From Triticum aestivum (lineage: Eukaryota > Streptophyta > Magnoliopsida > Poales > Poaceae), in assembly GCF_018294505.1 (NCBI RefSeq), contig NC_057803.1, positions 685,317,881 through 685,381,880 of the forward strand: a stretch of 64,000 bases of DNA, in the 5' to 3' direction. Numbering within the stretch: position 1 is the first letter of the stretch; each line of letters opens with the position of its first letter. Of the stretch, positions 35,659-46,105 are shown in pieces. The notes under the pieces were generated by a model. That model was given only the letters and a program-made list of their open reading frames with translations. It did no database searches and was not told the DNA's origin. Both the position numbers and the translations under genes were made by a program.

Positions 35659-38164
35659 TGTAATATCCCAAATTTTCAATTTGGAATGCTATACATTAGA
35701 TCATCATTGCATATCATATTTTATTTTTGCATTTTGGTTGATCCTAGAAATTCTATGCAACTCAATGACCCACGGAGAGAGTTGGGGATTTCGTTATTTT
35801 CATATTTGAGTTTTTCTCAAATTTTGAGAATAGGACCATTTGATTTTAGTTATTTTATCATCAATTATTTCTATTACAAAAATATGAGAGAGGAAATAAA
35901 ATGACTTTCCCAAAATAAAGAAATATTGAGGATTTAATAATAAAATCAAATAAGATTTTATTTCGGAGTTTTTCGGTGTTTTATTTGAATTTAGGAAAAA
36001 TGTGCATTTTTTCAAAATTGCATTTAGGCCCCAAATAAATGTTCACCTTGTGAGGCTTGATTTTAGAAGCCCGTGAAAATTTATTTCGGAATTTTTGGAG
36101 TCCGTTTAGTATTTCTTTCTATTTTTTTCTGCGCGTAATAAAAAAAAGAACCGACCTACGGGCCGTGTCCGACTAGGACTCCGGCCCGGCTAGCCTTTAT
36201 AAGCCGGGGGAGGCCCAGCCCTAGCCGAAACCCTAAGCCGCCCCAGCCCCAGCGCCCGCCGCTGCCCCGCCGCGCCGCCGCACGCCGCCCGAGGTTCGCC
36301 GCCTCGTTTTCCGTGCCGGTTTTTTTAGGTTTTTTTTCCGAAAAACCGTCGGTTTTTCTTCGGTTTTTTTAGATTCGGTTTTTTTAAATAGATTGGTTTT
36401 TTGGTTTATTTAAATAGCGAGCATTCGTCCGTTCGTTCGTTCTAGCGAACTTTCGTCATTTTTTCTTTTTCTCGGATTTAATCCGCGATTTTTCTGATCG
36501 CGATTCCTGATCCGATTTTCGTTTTAGTATAACTTTTCGCTCGTTTATCAGAATCAGGCAATTCAAGCGCCTGGAGTTTCGTCTCGAAACCCTCTATCCG
36601 TTTAACCAACTTAAACAAAATTTTGCTACTGTAAAAATTGCTCTAGATCCAGATTTGTAGAACGAAGTTGTTTTCTTTTGCCGTTTGACTTTCGTTGTTT
36701 CGTTCGATTTGATTCTTTTTGCAAACCAGAGTTCTTAAGTTGAACCTTCTGGTTAGATGTCTCATTTGAGTTTTACCTGTGCATTAGATGAGTACTTATT
36801 GTATGCTTGTTTGTTTGTCTGTGATAGAATACCCGGAGTGCGCCGCCTGTTACTTCGAATCTCTAGGTTTTGCGGATCATCAGCAAGGCAGGTAACACTT
36901 TGACCATACCTTTTCTACTACCCAGTTTTATTGCATTAGATCAAATCCTCACACATTGCATGATTAGGATCTAATTAAATTGTGGGATGGGAAGTAGTTG
37001 AGCTAGTACCTATTACCTGTTTATTTTCAAGCCTTTGGGAGTTATTTCCGCGTTTGCTTATTATGCCACGCTATGCTAGTAGACGTGGATTGGGTGAGTG
37101 ATATCCATGACAGATGTGAGTTTTGTTAATTAGTGGTTTATCTAAGGTGGCAACTTAAACACACATCTGGGTGGATTGAGGCACCTGGGTATTCCAGGAC
37201 TTGCCTGTTTTCTTTTGGACCGCCACCCAGGCTCAAAGGGATCATGAGACTATTCATACTAGAAACTTCCGTGTGCAGCCACAAGCTATTATGGGCTCTA
37301 GCATAGTTGACTAAGTCGTGCGAACTCTTACAGTGGTAGACTAGCAGATGTAGGGGATGTAGGTGGTATGGTCTACCCAATCGTAAGGTGCTAGCGCTTC
37401 TGAAAGACTATGTCTCGGTCATCCGTCTTCTCAAACACCTTGTAGTGCGAGAAATCAAACGGAGGCGATCGAGTCTTGTGGGGAAAAGTGCGCAAACCTC
37501 TACAGAGTGTAATAAACTAATCATGGTTAGCCGTGTCCCCGGTTATGGACATCTTGAGTATCTAGTACCTGGATTACCATGTGAATCTCAACATGTTACT
37601 CTAAATTAATTTTGTTGGGTTTTGTTTAATGATGATGCTTAATTGGGATTGAGGATGCTATCAACCATTCTCAATGTTTAACAACTACCATGATAGTTAA
37701 ATAAAATTTATTCCTTTGTAGTAGGGAAATTTTGGCTTTACGCAAAACTGTAACCATAGAGCTTTCCACCAGCCAAATATGCATATAGTATAGTTGTTTC
37801 ATTCCTTACCCTCTATGTGTTACATTGCCAGCATATTCCATGTGCTGACCCATTTCGGGCTGCAACGTTAATGTTGCAGACTTTTCAGACGACGATTAAG
37901 GAGTTTTTAGGCCGTGGTTCTATACTCAGTGATGTCTTTGGAGTTGATGGACTCACTTATCTTCCAAGCCTTCCGCTGTTATCGTTATTAGATGGCCTTA
38001 AGCCATATTTATTGTAATAAGTTCTCGTTTGAGACACTCGATGTAATAAGTGTGTGATTGCTACTCTGTTATAAATCCTCCGAGTACTGTGTGGTGTCAG
38101 CATTACTGATCCAGGGATGACACCGGAGCACAGAGATCAGACTGTTTGAGGTCTGGTCGCTACA
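35659..38164 (+). mobile_element. Solo LTR (2506 bp) of a gypsy family inside element D
   Basis: It starts TGTAATATCCC and ends GGTCGCTACA, flanked by perfect CGTAA target duplications (35654-35658 and 38165-38169). There is no internal domain and no second LTR, which marks a solo LTR left by recombination between LTRs. TTTATAAG at about 36197-36204 followed by a C-rich leader is the promoter region. Removing the insert and one CGTAA restores the frame of D's pol tail, an independent check on the boundaries. The family is probably related to 17227-19992. Confidence 0.93.
36196..36204 (+). promoter_or_regulatory. TATA box of solo LTR
   Basis: TTTATAAGC followed by a GC-rich leader (GCCCTAGCCGAAACCCTAAGC...). 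It could start transcripts reading 3' into element D and beyond. Confidence 0.45.
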
Positions 38165-38534
38165 CGTAACCCCGGAGGAATACATAAAGGACACTTTCCG
38201 AACGTTTCACACTCCAAAAAGGAATAGGTATGTGGTACGGTAAGTAAACCGACTCCAAAACAATTCTAATGGCATTTTTTCTCCGTTTTGGAATATTTAA
38301 GAAAATAGGGAAATAAGAAGCAGACCGGAAAGGACATGAGGCTTCCACGAGGGTGGAGGGCACGCCCCTTGCCTCGTGGGCACCTCGTGCGCTCTCCGGA
38401 CTCCGTTTTCTCGCATGATACTTCTTTTGGTTAGTAAAAAATCATTATATAATCTCCCGAAGGTTTTAACCACCGTGTCACGCAAATATCCTTTGTCTTT
38501 GTTTCAAGTTGTTCCTGCTGCAGATTAGAGCAAT

Positions 38535-38810
38535 ATGTCGTCCCAGGATTTGGAAGGAGAAAGCTATGTGGCTGATTACCTTGCAGCTCCTAAGGTCTAT
38601 GGGGACGTGGAGCATTATGGTTGGACTACGGAAGAAGAAGAGGACTATGAACCCAAGGGAAAAGAGGAGACGAGCTCAGATGAATATGAAGTCCCATTGC
38701 CTCAACCTGGGGACATGCATGTGGAGTTCAAAAATTCAAGCCTCCCTGATAGAGCAAAGAAACCTAAGATCGAGTTTATCCCTTTTCGCCTCTTGCAGGA
38801 AAACAAATAG
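38535..38810 (+). CDS. Unrecognised 91-aa acidic ORF in element D, env position
   Basis: The ORF starts at ATG 38535 and ends at TAG 38808-38810. It lies after pol and before the 3' LTR, where Athila elements may carry an env-like gene. The product is strongly acidic (TTEEEEDYEPKGKEE) with no signal peptide or membrane segment, so it does not look like an envelope protein. An alternative frame (38509-38832) overlaps it. It may be a remnant of a longer ORF or chance. No function assigned. Confidence 0.3.
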   Translation: MSSQDLEGESYVADYLAAPKVYGDVEHYGWTTEEEEDYEPKGKEETSSDEYEVPLPQPGDMHVEFKNSSLPDRAKKPKIEFIPFRLLQENK

Positions 38811-38946
38811 GAATTATGAAAGAAGATATTAAGCCTGATCTAAGGGATGAAAATTCTGTCCTCAAGCGCAAATTAAGGAAGAAGCCTACGCCATCAACAA
38901 AACCAACACCTTCTTCATCGACAAAGAAGAACTAAGCATCGGGTAT

Positions 38947-38987
38947 GGGCACTCCCCTTGGCAACTGCCAAGCTTAGGGGAGTGCCC
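38947..38987 (+). other. Strong hairpin in 3' region of element D
   Basis: An outer stem GGGCACTCCCC pairs perfectly with GGGGAGTGCCC (11 bp). An inner stem TTGGCA/TGCCAA has a two-base loop and a five-base bulge (GCTTA) on the 3' side. It contains the AAGCTTAGGGGA motif resembling the polypurine tract. It could act as an RNA structure or a transcription pause; this is inference. Confidence 0.65.
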
Positions 38988-40347
38988 CGGTATCGTATCA
39001 CCATCACTTTTACCTTTACCGTTTTTCTTAGTTTGATCCTTTTGATAATATCTTGATCTAGTATAATAAAGTTTTAGTATGATCTAGTTGTGAGTTTTGC
39101 TTTATGATTATTCTATGTAACCGAGTCCATGAGCTATATATAATAAAGATTAGTGTTGAGTCAAGGGCTTGATTACCTTGCTATGGTCTTGAGGGAATAA
39201 AATAAAAGAGAAGAAATAAAAAGAAATAAAGAGATCATATGGATCTTATGGAGAGTAATGAGCTCACATATAAAGAGTATGATGAATAAAAGTTGTTGAG
39301 AGCTGAGAAACATAGTTTTGGTCATCGTTGCAATTAATAGGAAGTAATAAAGAAAGAGAGGTCTTCACATATAAATATACTATCTTGGGCATCTTTTATG
39401 ATTGTGAGCACTCACTAAAGTATGATATGCTAAACAGTTGACATTGGACAAGGAAGACAATGTAATGGGTTATGTTTTCTTACATCTGAGATAAGTTATA
39501 TTGTCATGGATCATCCAACATGTTGAGCTTGCCTTTCTCTCTCTTGCTAGCCAATTTCTTTGCACCAAGTAGAGATACTACTTGTGCTTCCAAATATCCC
39601 TAAACCCAGTTTTGCCATGAGAGTCCACCATACCTACCTATGGATTGAGCAAGATCCATCAAGTAAGTTGTCATCGGTGCAAGCAATAAAAATTGCTCTC
39701 TAAATATGTATGACTTATTAGTGTGGATAAAATAAGCTTTATACGATCTTGGGATGTGGAAGAAATAAAAGCGAAAGACTTCATAATAAAGGTCCACATC
39801 ACAAGTGGCAATATAAAGTTACGTTCTTTTGCATTAAGATTTCGTGCATCCAACCATAAAAGCGCATGACAACCTCTGCTTCCCTTTGCGAAGGGCCTAT
39901 CTTTTATTCTTGTCTTATACTTCATCAAAGAGTCATGGTGATATTCAACTTTCCTTTTTACATTTTATCCTTCGGCAAGCACAATGTGTTGGAAAGATCC
40001 TGATATATATAGCTAATTGGATGTGAGTTTTCATGAACTATTATTGTTGACATTACCCTTGAGGTAAAAGAGTTGGAGGCAAAACTATAAGCCCCTATCT
40101 TTCTCTGTGTCCGATTAAAACTCCATACCCATAAGTATTGTGTGAGTGTTAGCAATTGTGAAAGACTAAATGATGGTTGAGTATGTGGACTTGTTGAAAA
40201 GCTCTTATATTGACTCTTTCCTATGTTATGATAAATTGCAATTGCCCCAATGACTGAGATTAGAGTTTGTTGGTTCTCAATGAAGTTTATGATTCATACT
40301 TGAAATTTTGATTGAATTGTTACTTTAGCATAAGAGATCATATGACA

Positions 40348-40404
<57 letters not shown>

Positions 40405-40538
40405 GCTATTCTAAGAACGATCTTGATGCCCTCATGTCCGTATTTTATTTTATCGACACCTCTATCTCCAAACATGTGGACCTATTTTTCGATTTCGGCT
40501 TTCGCTTGAGGACAAGCGAGGTCTAAGCTTGGGGGAGT
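38988..40538 (+). other. Non-coding 3' internal region of element D
   Basis: No gene. It includes a TA/TG microsatellite and ends in the polypurine tract CTAAGCTTGGGGGAGT (40523-40538), directly before the 3' LTR. Confidence 0.65.
40349..40403. repeat. Compound (TA)n(TG)n microsatellite
   Basis: About nine TA units are followed by about eighteen TG units. The potential Cys-Val coding frame across it is an artefact. Confidence 0.95.
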
Positions 40539-41144
40539 TGATACGTCCATTTTGCATCATACTTTTATATCAATATTTATTGCATTATGGGCTGTTATTA
40601 CACATTATGTCACAATACTTATGCCTATTCTCTCTTATTTTACAGGGTTTACATGAAGAGGGGGAATGCCGGCAGCTGGAATTCTGGGCTGGAAAAGGAG
40701 CAAATATTAGAGACCTATTCTGCACAGCTCCAAAAGCCCTGAAACTTCACGGAAGTTATTTTCAGAATATATAAAAAATACTGAGCAAAGAAAGCACTAG
40801 AGGGGGCCATCCACCAGCCACGAGGGTGGGGGGCGCGCCCCCTCCCTCATGGGCCCCCTGGTGGCCCTCCGATGCCCATCTTCTTCTATATGAAGTCTTT
40901 CATCCGAGGAAAAATCATAAGCAAGCTTACGGGACGAAACTCCGCCCCCACGAGGTGGAACCTTAGCGGAACCAATCTAGGGCTCCGGCGGAGCTGTTCT
41001 GCCGGGGAAACTTCCCTCCGGGAGGGGGAAATCATCACCATCATCATCACCAACGATCCTCTCATCGGGAGGGGGTCAATCTCCATCAACATCTTCATCA
41101 GCACCATCTCATCTCAAACCCTAGTTCATCTCTTGTATCCAATC
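40539..41144 (+). repeat. 3' LTR of element D, first 606 bp
   Basis: It matches 29384-29990 with about 29 substitutions and two indels, including a 14-bp difference near 40817 and the short G-tract. It stops at 41144; the next bases (TATCGGATTTTGG) do not match the 5' LTR and begin element E. CAATC (41140-41144) would be E's target duplication. Confidence 0.85.
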
Positions 41145-42047
41145 TATCGGATTTTGGGTTCCGGCAGACCCTTGAGGTTCGAACACTGGGGTGCGTGCGA
41201 AGATTTTGCTTCCTGCCTACCTGCACCCCTCCGCCTCGCTAAGATCTAAGCTATGGAAAGAACAACACAAGAGACACAGGGTTTATACTGGTTCGGGCCA
41301 CCGTTGTGGTGTAATACCCTACTCTAGTGTGTGGCATGGTGGATTGCCTCTTGGACTGATGATGATGAATGATACAAGGAAGAACAGCCTCGCGAGGGTC
41401 TGTTCTTGGCTGGGGCGATGAACTGCTGGGAGGAGTTCAGCCACCCTTCTCTCTCTCTCTAATCGAACCCCTCCTCCTGTTGAACCTCTCTTGAACTCTC
41501 TTCTTGAACCTCCCTCTTCTGTGGGTGGCTGATCCTATTTATAGAGGCTCCGGTCCTCTTCCCAAATATCGAGCGGGAAGGGAGCCAACAATGGCGGGCT
41601 AATTTGAAGGGGGACAGCTAGTACTAGCTACCCTGACAAAAGTAGTCTTTGCCTGCACAAAGCTCTGGTGGTGACGCCGTCTTGGGCTCCACGATGACCT
41701 CCATCTTGCAGTCTTCCTGGTCTTGGTCTCATTGCACCGAAATGGCAACCTTTGCCTGATGCCTCGGTACTCCGTGGCTGCGCTTGCCCCCTTTGCACCA
41801 AATAGGAAAGGAGGACACTGCGCGGGCTGGCACCCGCCTGGCTCCCTTGGTCGTCATGGCTTGCGTCACGGGCACCTCGTGAGGTACCCCGCCTTGATCT
41901 CTCCGCCTCCTCGTCAGCCAGCCTGGTGAGGCCGTGCCTGAGGAAGCTCCGCGTCATCCGCCCCACGAGGCTTGGCCCCTCGCGAGGGTCTTGGGTCCGT
42001 GTTGACGAAGATGGGCCGTGCTGGGCCCCCCTTTGAGCCACACCGCA
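41145..42047 (-). repeat. 3' LTR of element E, major part
   Basis: The left edge is TATCGG (expected TGTCGG, terminal CA mutated on the minus strand). On the minus strand CTATAAATAGG near 41535 is a good TATA box. The rest of the LTR is 56187-56234 on the other side of T. The LTR totals about 951 bp. Confidence 0.7.
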
Positions 42048-45000
42048 TGTCAGGACCCCGACTCAATCTCACATCGATCTAGCCTGTAACACCTCATATC
42101 ACTTTGCGGCCTCACGCACGGTATTCCCACGGGTGTCGCCTTACCTTTGCCCGGGACCGTTTGTGCCTTTTGGCTCACGTATATGATGATGTCGCTAGCA
42201 TCCATATGATAAGGAGCCCGGGCTGACATGACTAGTCGTAAACCCAAAGTGGCACAGACTTACAGGGACAGGCATCCATGACCCAGCATCGAACGTGTCG
42301 GTCATCAGCAAGTGGGTCCGGGCTGTAGCACTGGGCTAGCAGGACTCCGGTAAACCGGGCTGTAGCGGGCTAACAGGGCTCCGGTACTCAATGCGTGACA
42401 TTTCCCCGAAGGGACAGACACATGAACGAAGAAGGACACATGCCGGCCAGCCTAAGTGTTCCAGAGCAGTAGCAAGCTACCATGGCTCAATGGAAACACT
42501 AGGAGACATTTCCCGGTAAGAGAGGCTACTAAAGATAAACAACTAGATAGTCAGATCCCACACATACCAAGCATTTCAATCATACACACAATATGCTCGA
42601 TATGTGCAAATACAACAAGGCATCACAACATGACTCTACGACACAAGTACTTTATTTAAAGGCTCAGAGAGCCATACATAACATACATACAAGTACGGGT
42701 CACACGACCCACATTCAAGTCATACAGTCATACAAACCAGCAGCGGAAGTAACTTGTCTGAGTACAGACAACTAGTAAAATAAAAGAGGCTTGGAAAGCC
42801 TAGCTATACTACGTGGACCTTCACAAGCTCAGGATTACCACCTGGGCCTTAGTCTACTCGTCGATGTCAACGTCTACGAAGAACCCATCAGAAGGGGTTG
42901 CAGCGCCTTCTGTAAAATGTAAATTATAGCAACATGAGTACAAAGGTACCCAGCAAGACTTACGTCAGATCCTACATACATGCACATTATCAAGAAGGGT
43001 TGGTGGAGTTATTGCAGCAAGCCAGCTTTGACTCTTGGCTAAACTATCCTACGAGACTCCAACTTGAAATGGTTTTGCGCACACGAGTCCACTACTCACC
43101 ACTTCAATACACCACCGAGGATCCACCTCCGTCATCCTACGGAAGAGCCATCCTCGGCACTCACGCTTATCTTGAGATTTTTAGTAGTATCCATTCACTT
43201 GTCTATGAACTGTATAAGCAACCAAGTAGTCCTTTACCGCGGACGCGGCTATTCGAATAGATCATGTTAACCCTGCAGGGGTGTACTTCTTCATACATGT
43301 TTCCACCACTTAGCGTCTGCACACGACATGTGCTCGGCAGACTTCAAGCGAAAGCCGACGTGGGTGTAGACCACGACCTACCTAAACACCTAAGTCTCTA
43401 GTCCAGGTTTATCGCCTATCCAGGTTCCATCCGCAGGGAGTCCGGCCGAGGTTTCCCATACGGCCCCGAACGATGTGTACAGGGTTCCCGAGATACCTAA
43501 CGGGTATTCGATACACCGTGCCACGTACCTACCGCATCACAGCCCACCCCGCGGGTCAGCGCTGTCCACGGCCTCCAGTAAGCTACAAACACCAGAAACT
43601 ACTTGCAACTCCTGGACAGAGGACTAGGGTGAATAAGAAGTCGAGCGGGGTCATATTTCAGGGCCCAATGCATGGTAGTAGCTGAATCTTAAATCACGCA
43701 TACAGATCTCAGTTCTTAAGGTCGGCTTCAATGAAACAACCCACCATGTACTCCTACATGGCCTCTCATCGATACCTTTACCAAATCGTGTTCACCACAT
43801 CACTCTCATTACCGACATGATCATTTCACTCTAGCCCATCACCCAGATGAACCAGACCTGACACGACTCTAAGCATAGCAGGCATAGCAAGGTAGGAACA
43901 ACACATACATATGGCTCAATCAATTCCTACACATGCTAGTGGGTTTCATCTAATTACTGTGGCAATGACAGGTCATGCAGAGGAAATGGGTTCAACTACC
44001 GTAGCACACAGCAGTTTGAAACGCGTTGTCTTAATGCAGTAAAAGAGAGCAAGAGCGAGAACATGGGATTGTATCGATATGATCAAATGGTTGGTTGCTT
44101 GCCTGATGGATCGATGCACGGATACGGTTCTTCGCTAGGGTAATCACGGTACTCCTCGGAGGCAGAACCTGCCGCAAAGAACACCGATACACAACCATCA
44201 CCAAACAATGTGCGACAATATGATGCATGCATGAAACATGGCAATATGAGTGTGTTGGGCTAATGCAACTAAAACCAGATGGGTTTGAATCAATTTGAAC
44301 CAAAGATTCAAATTTCAAACTCATAAATGGCCCTTTAAAGTGTTTTATCTTGTTCTGCACTAAACCTCAAGTTAGTTTGTTTAAACATGCATGAAACTAG
44401 TACAGATGGATAGATTGGATTTTTCTGATCATTTTTCATATATAATTTGTTTGATTTGGAGCTACGGTTGAATTTATATGAATTTTTGAAGTTTGCAACA
44501 ATTTCTGGAATTTATAAATCATTTTAGATTTATTTTAATTTCAGAAAAGGTTTACTGCGTCAGCATGAGGTCATGCTGACCTCAGCAAGTCAACAGACCC
44601 GGTCCAGGTCAAACCTGACGCGTGGGTCCAGGGTGTCAGTGGATAATTAACTAATTTAATTTAGTTTAAACTAATCTGGATAATTAGCAGAAGGGGGCCC
44701 CACCTGTCATTGACTCAACAGAGTCAACCAGGGCCCACCCGTGGTCAAAGTCAAAATGGCTGCACCGGCGTTTAGCCGCCGGCGAGCCCGACGCGGCGGC
44801 GGAAGTGGTTTTGGCCGTTCCGGCCACCAAATGGGTCGCGGAGGGCATCGGGGTGGAGCTGAGGACGAGCCGCGGCTCTTGGTGGAGTCAGTTGGGGTCG
44901 GGGTGGCCGGAGTTGGCGCCGGCGACGACCTAGGCGGTCACCGGAGTTCGGGTGAAGGCGAACTCGGGGCTAGGGTGTGCGGTGAGGTGCGGGAAGTGCA

Positions 45001-46105
45001 CGGTTGGACTCAACGCAACGTGGTGAGTGTGTTGGACACCGTGAGTTGGCCGGAGGATGGCCGGGAGCACGTCGGCGACGAGATCCGCGGCGGTGCGTGC
45101 GGGTGATCTTCGTGCGGTGGCTACACGGCTCGGGGGCGAGAGAGGAAGGGTAGGAGGGGTAGCTAGGCTCACAGAGCACCCGTAGAGGCCACCGGCGGGG
45201 TCGGGGACGAGCTGATGCGGCGACGGCGTTGAAGGGGATCTCCGGCGACGGCGAACTTGGGCGAGGTCGGTGCGGTGGACTCGGGCCTCACGAGCACGCG
45301 GGGCTCGGTTAGCTCGACGAAGTGGACGGCAGCGGAGCTCCTGGACACCACGAGACGGAGCACGGGCGGCGGGGAGCGCGGCTACGACGATGGAGCGGCG
45401 GCGGTGGCGTCGGCCATGGCTGGGGAGCGCGAGGGGGAGGAGCTGGAGAGGAGAGGGGGCGTCTGGGGGGTTCGGGGGAGAGAGAGGGGTCGATCCACGT
45501 CGTTAGCCGGGTGAGTGGAGCGGCGAGGCGGCGAGCAGGTGCGTGGCACCCATGCGGTGCTCGCCGTCGAGCACCTTGCCTGCCTGCCTGGCCGGCAAGC
45601 AGCTCGCTGGCGCGGCGCTGGGCTGGGCCGGCAGGTGGGCCGGGTTGCAGGCGCCAGGTAAGTCCTTCCTTTCTGTTTTTTTTCTTTTTCTATTTTTCTG
45701 CAACTTTGTTGAATTATTAAAAATACCTAGGCAACTCCTAAAATCACCAAACTGCTCCTGGTCCAAAGTTGGAATATTTCCAACATGAAACATTTCAGTT
45801 TAGGAATATTTGAGCATTTGAAATATTTTATATAATTTTAAATGCCCAAATTCAAATACTTATCATTTAATTCAAAGACCCTAAGATGACCTAGAAAATT
45901 GTGCAACACTTTTGGCAGAGGTTCTGAACCAAGACAAAAATGATGGACATTTTAGAAGGGCATTTCAGGTTCATTGAAAAAGTTTTTAGTAAACCCTAGT
46001 TGGTTTCAGAGGGGGCTGGGGGTTCTGACATCCCCATTTCAAGTTTCTGATGAAAGGATAGACATGATGCAACACTCTAATGCATGAACTAGCTAGGGTG
46101 TGACA
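42048..46105 (-). repeat. 3' LTR of element T (4058 bp)
   Basis: It is nearly identical to 52124-56181. It includes an AT-rich outer part and a GC-rich block (44740-45660). Every ORF in it recurs in the other LTR purely because the copies are young; none has a recognisable domain. The pol ORF of T ends 17 bp inside this LTR. Confidence 0.95.

Larger units (their letters stand above)
30988..38243 (+). pseudogene. Athila-type gag-pol of element D (broken; split by solo LTR 35659-38164)
   Basis: ATG 30988 opens Gag, with a TAA at 31078-31080. From 31108 a 542-codon frame carries Gag (WYRLCDDMGSWDYKRLK) and protease (LCDMGASASAIP, near 32190). After a shift near 32740 come the RT N-terminus (MVIDFRKLN, near 33205), a 1-bp loss near 33240, another shift near 33432, the RT active site (VSMDDFSVYG, near 33500), RNase H (IMCDASDYAVGAVLG, near 33945), and the integrase in another frame from 34574 (DGGSHF, near 34965; GQVELSNRE, near 35057). 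A shift in an A-run near 35385 leads to the integrase C-terminus. The last codons are split by the solo LTR and end at TAA 38241-38243 once one target-site copy is discounted. The integrase zinc finger has Tyr in place of the last Cys (SCDEYQ). Not functional. Confidence 0.85.
29384..41144 (+). mobile_element. Element D: Athila-type gypsy retrotransposon, interrupted twice
   Basis: D is bracketed by LTR copies starting TGATACGTCCATTTTGC at 29384 and 40539. It holds gag-pol (30988-35658, tail at 38170-38243), a solo LTR insertion (35659-38164) and a non-coding 3' region. Its 3' LTR is cut after 606 bp by element E. The shared 600 bp of the two LTRs differ at about 29 sites by eye (near 5%), suggesting roughly 1.8 million years. 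ATAGA (29379-29383) would be the target duplication. Confidence 0.87.

Noticed and set aside
38535..38810. env gene of element D
   Set aside because: The position fits but the product is short, acidic and without signal peptide or membrane segment, so I list it only as an unrecognised ORF.
40312..40509. ORF with Cys-Val repeat
   Set aside because: Translation of the (TG)n microsatellite.
42934..43260. 108-codon ORF conserved exactly in both copies at 42934 and 53010
   Set aside because: It lies in the LTRs of element T, which are about 99.7% identical because the insertion is recent. Conservation reflects age, and no domain is visible.
44741..45106. 121-codon GC-rich ORF (and its copy at 54817)
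   Set aside because: Located in the GC-rich block of T's LTR, with several overlapping frames open in both strands, as expected from composition. No recognisable domain.
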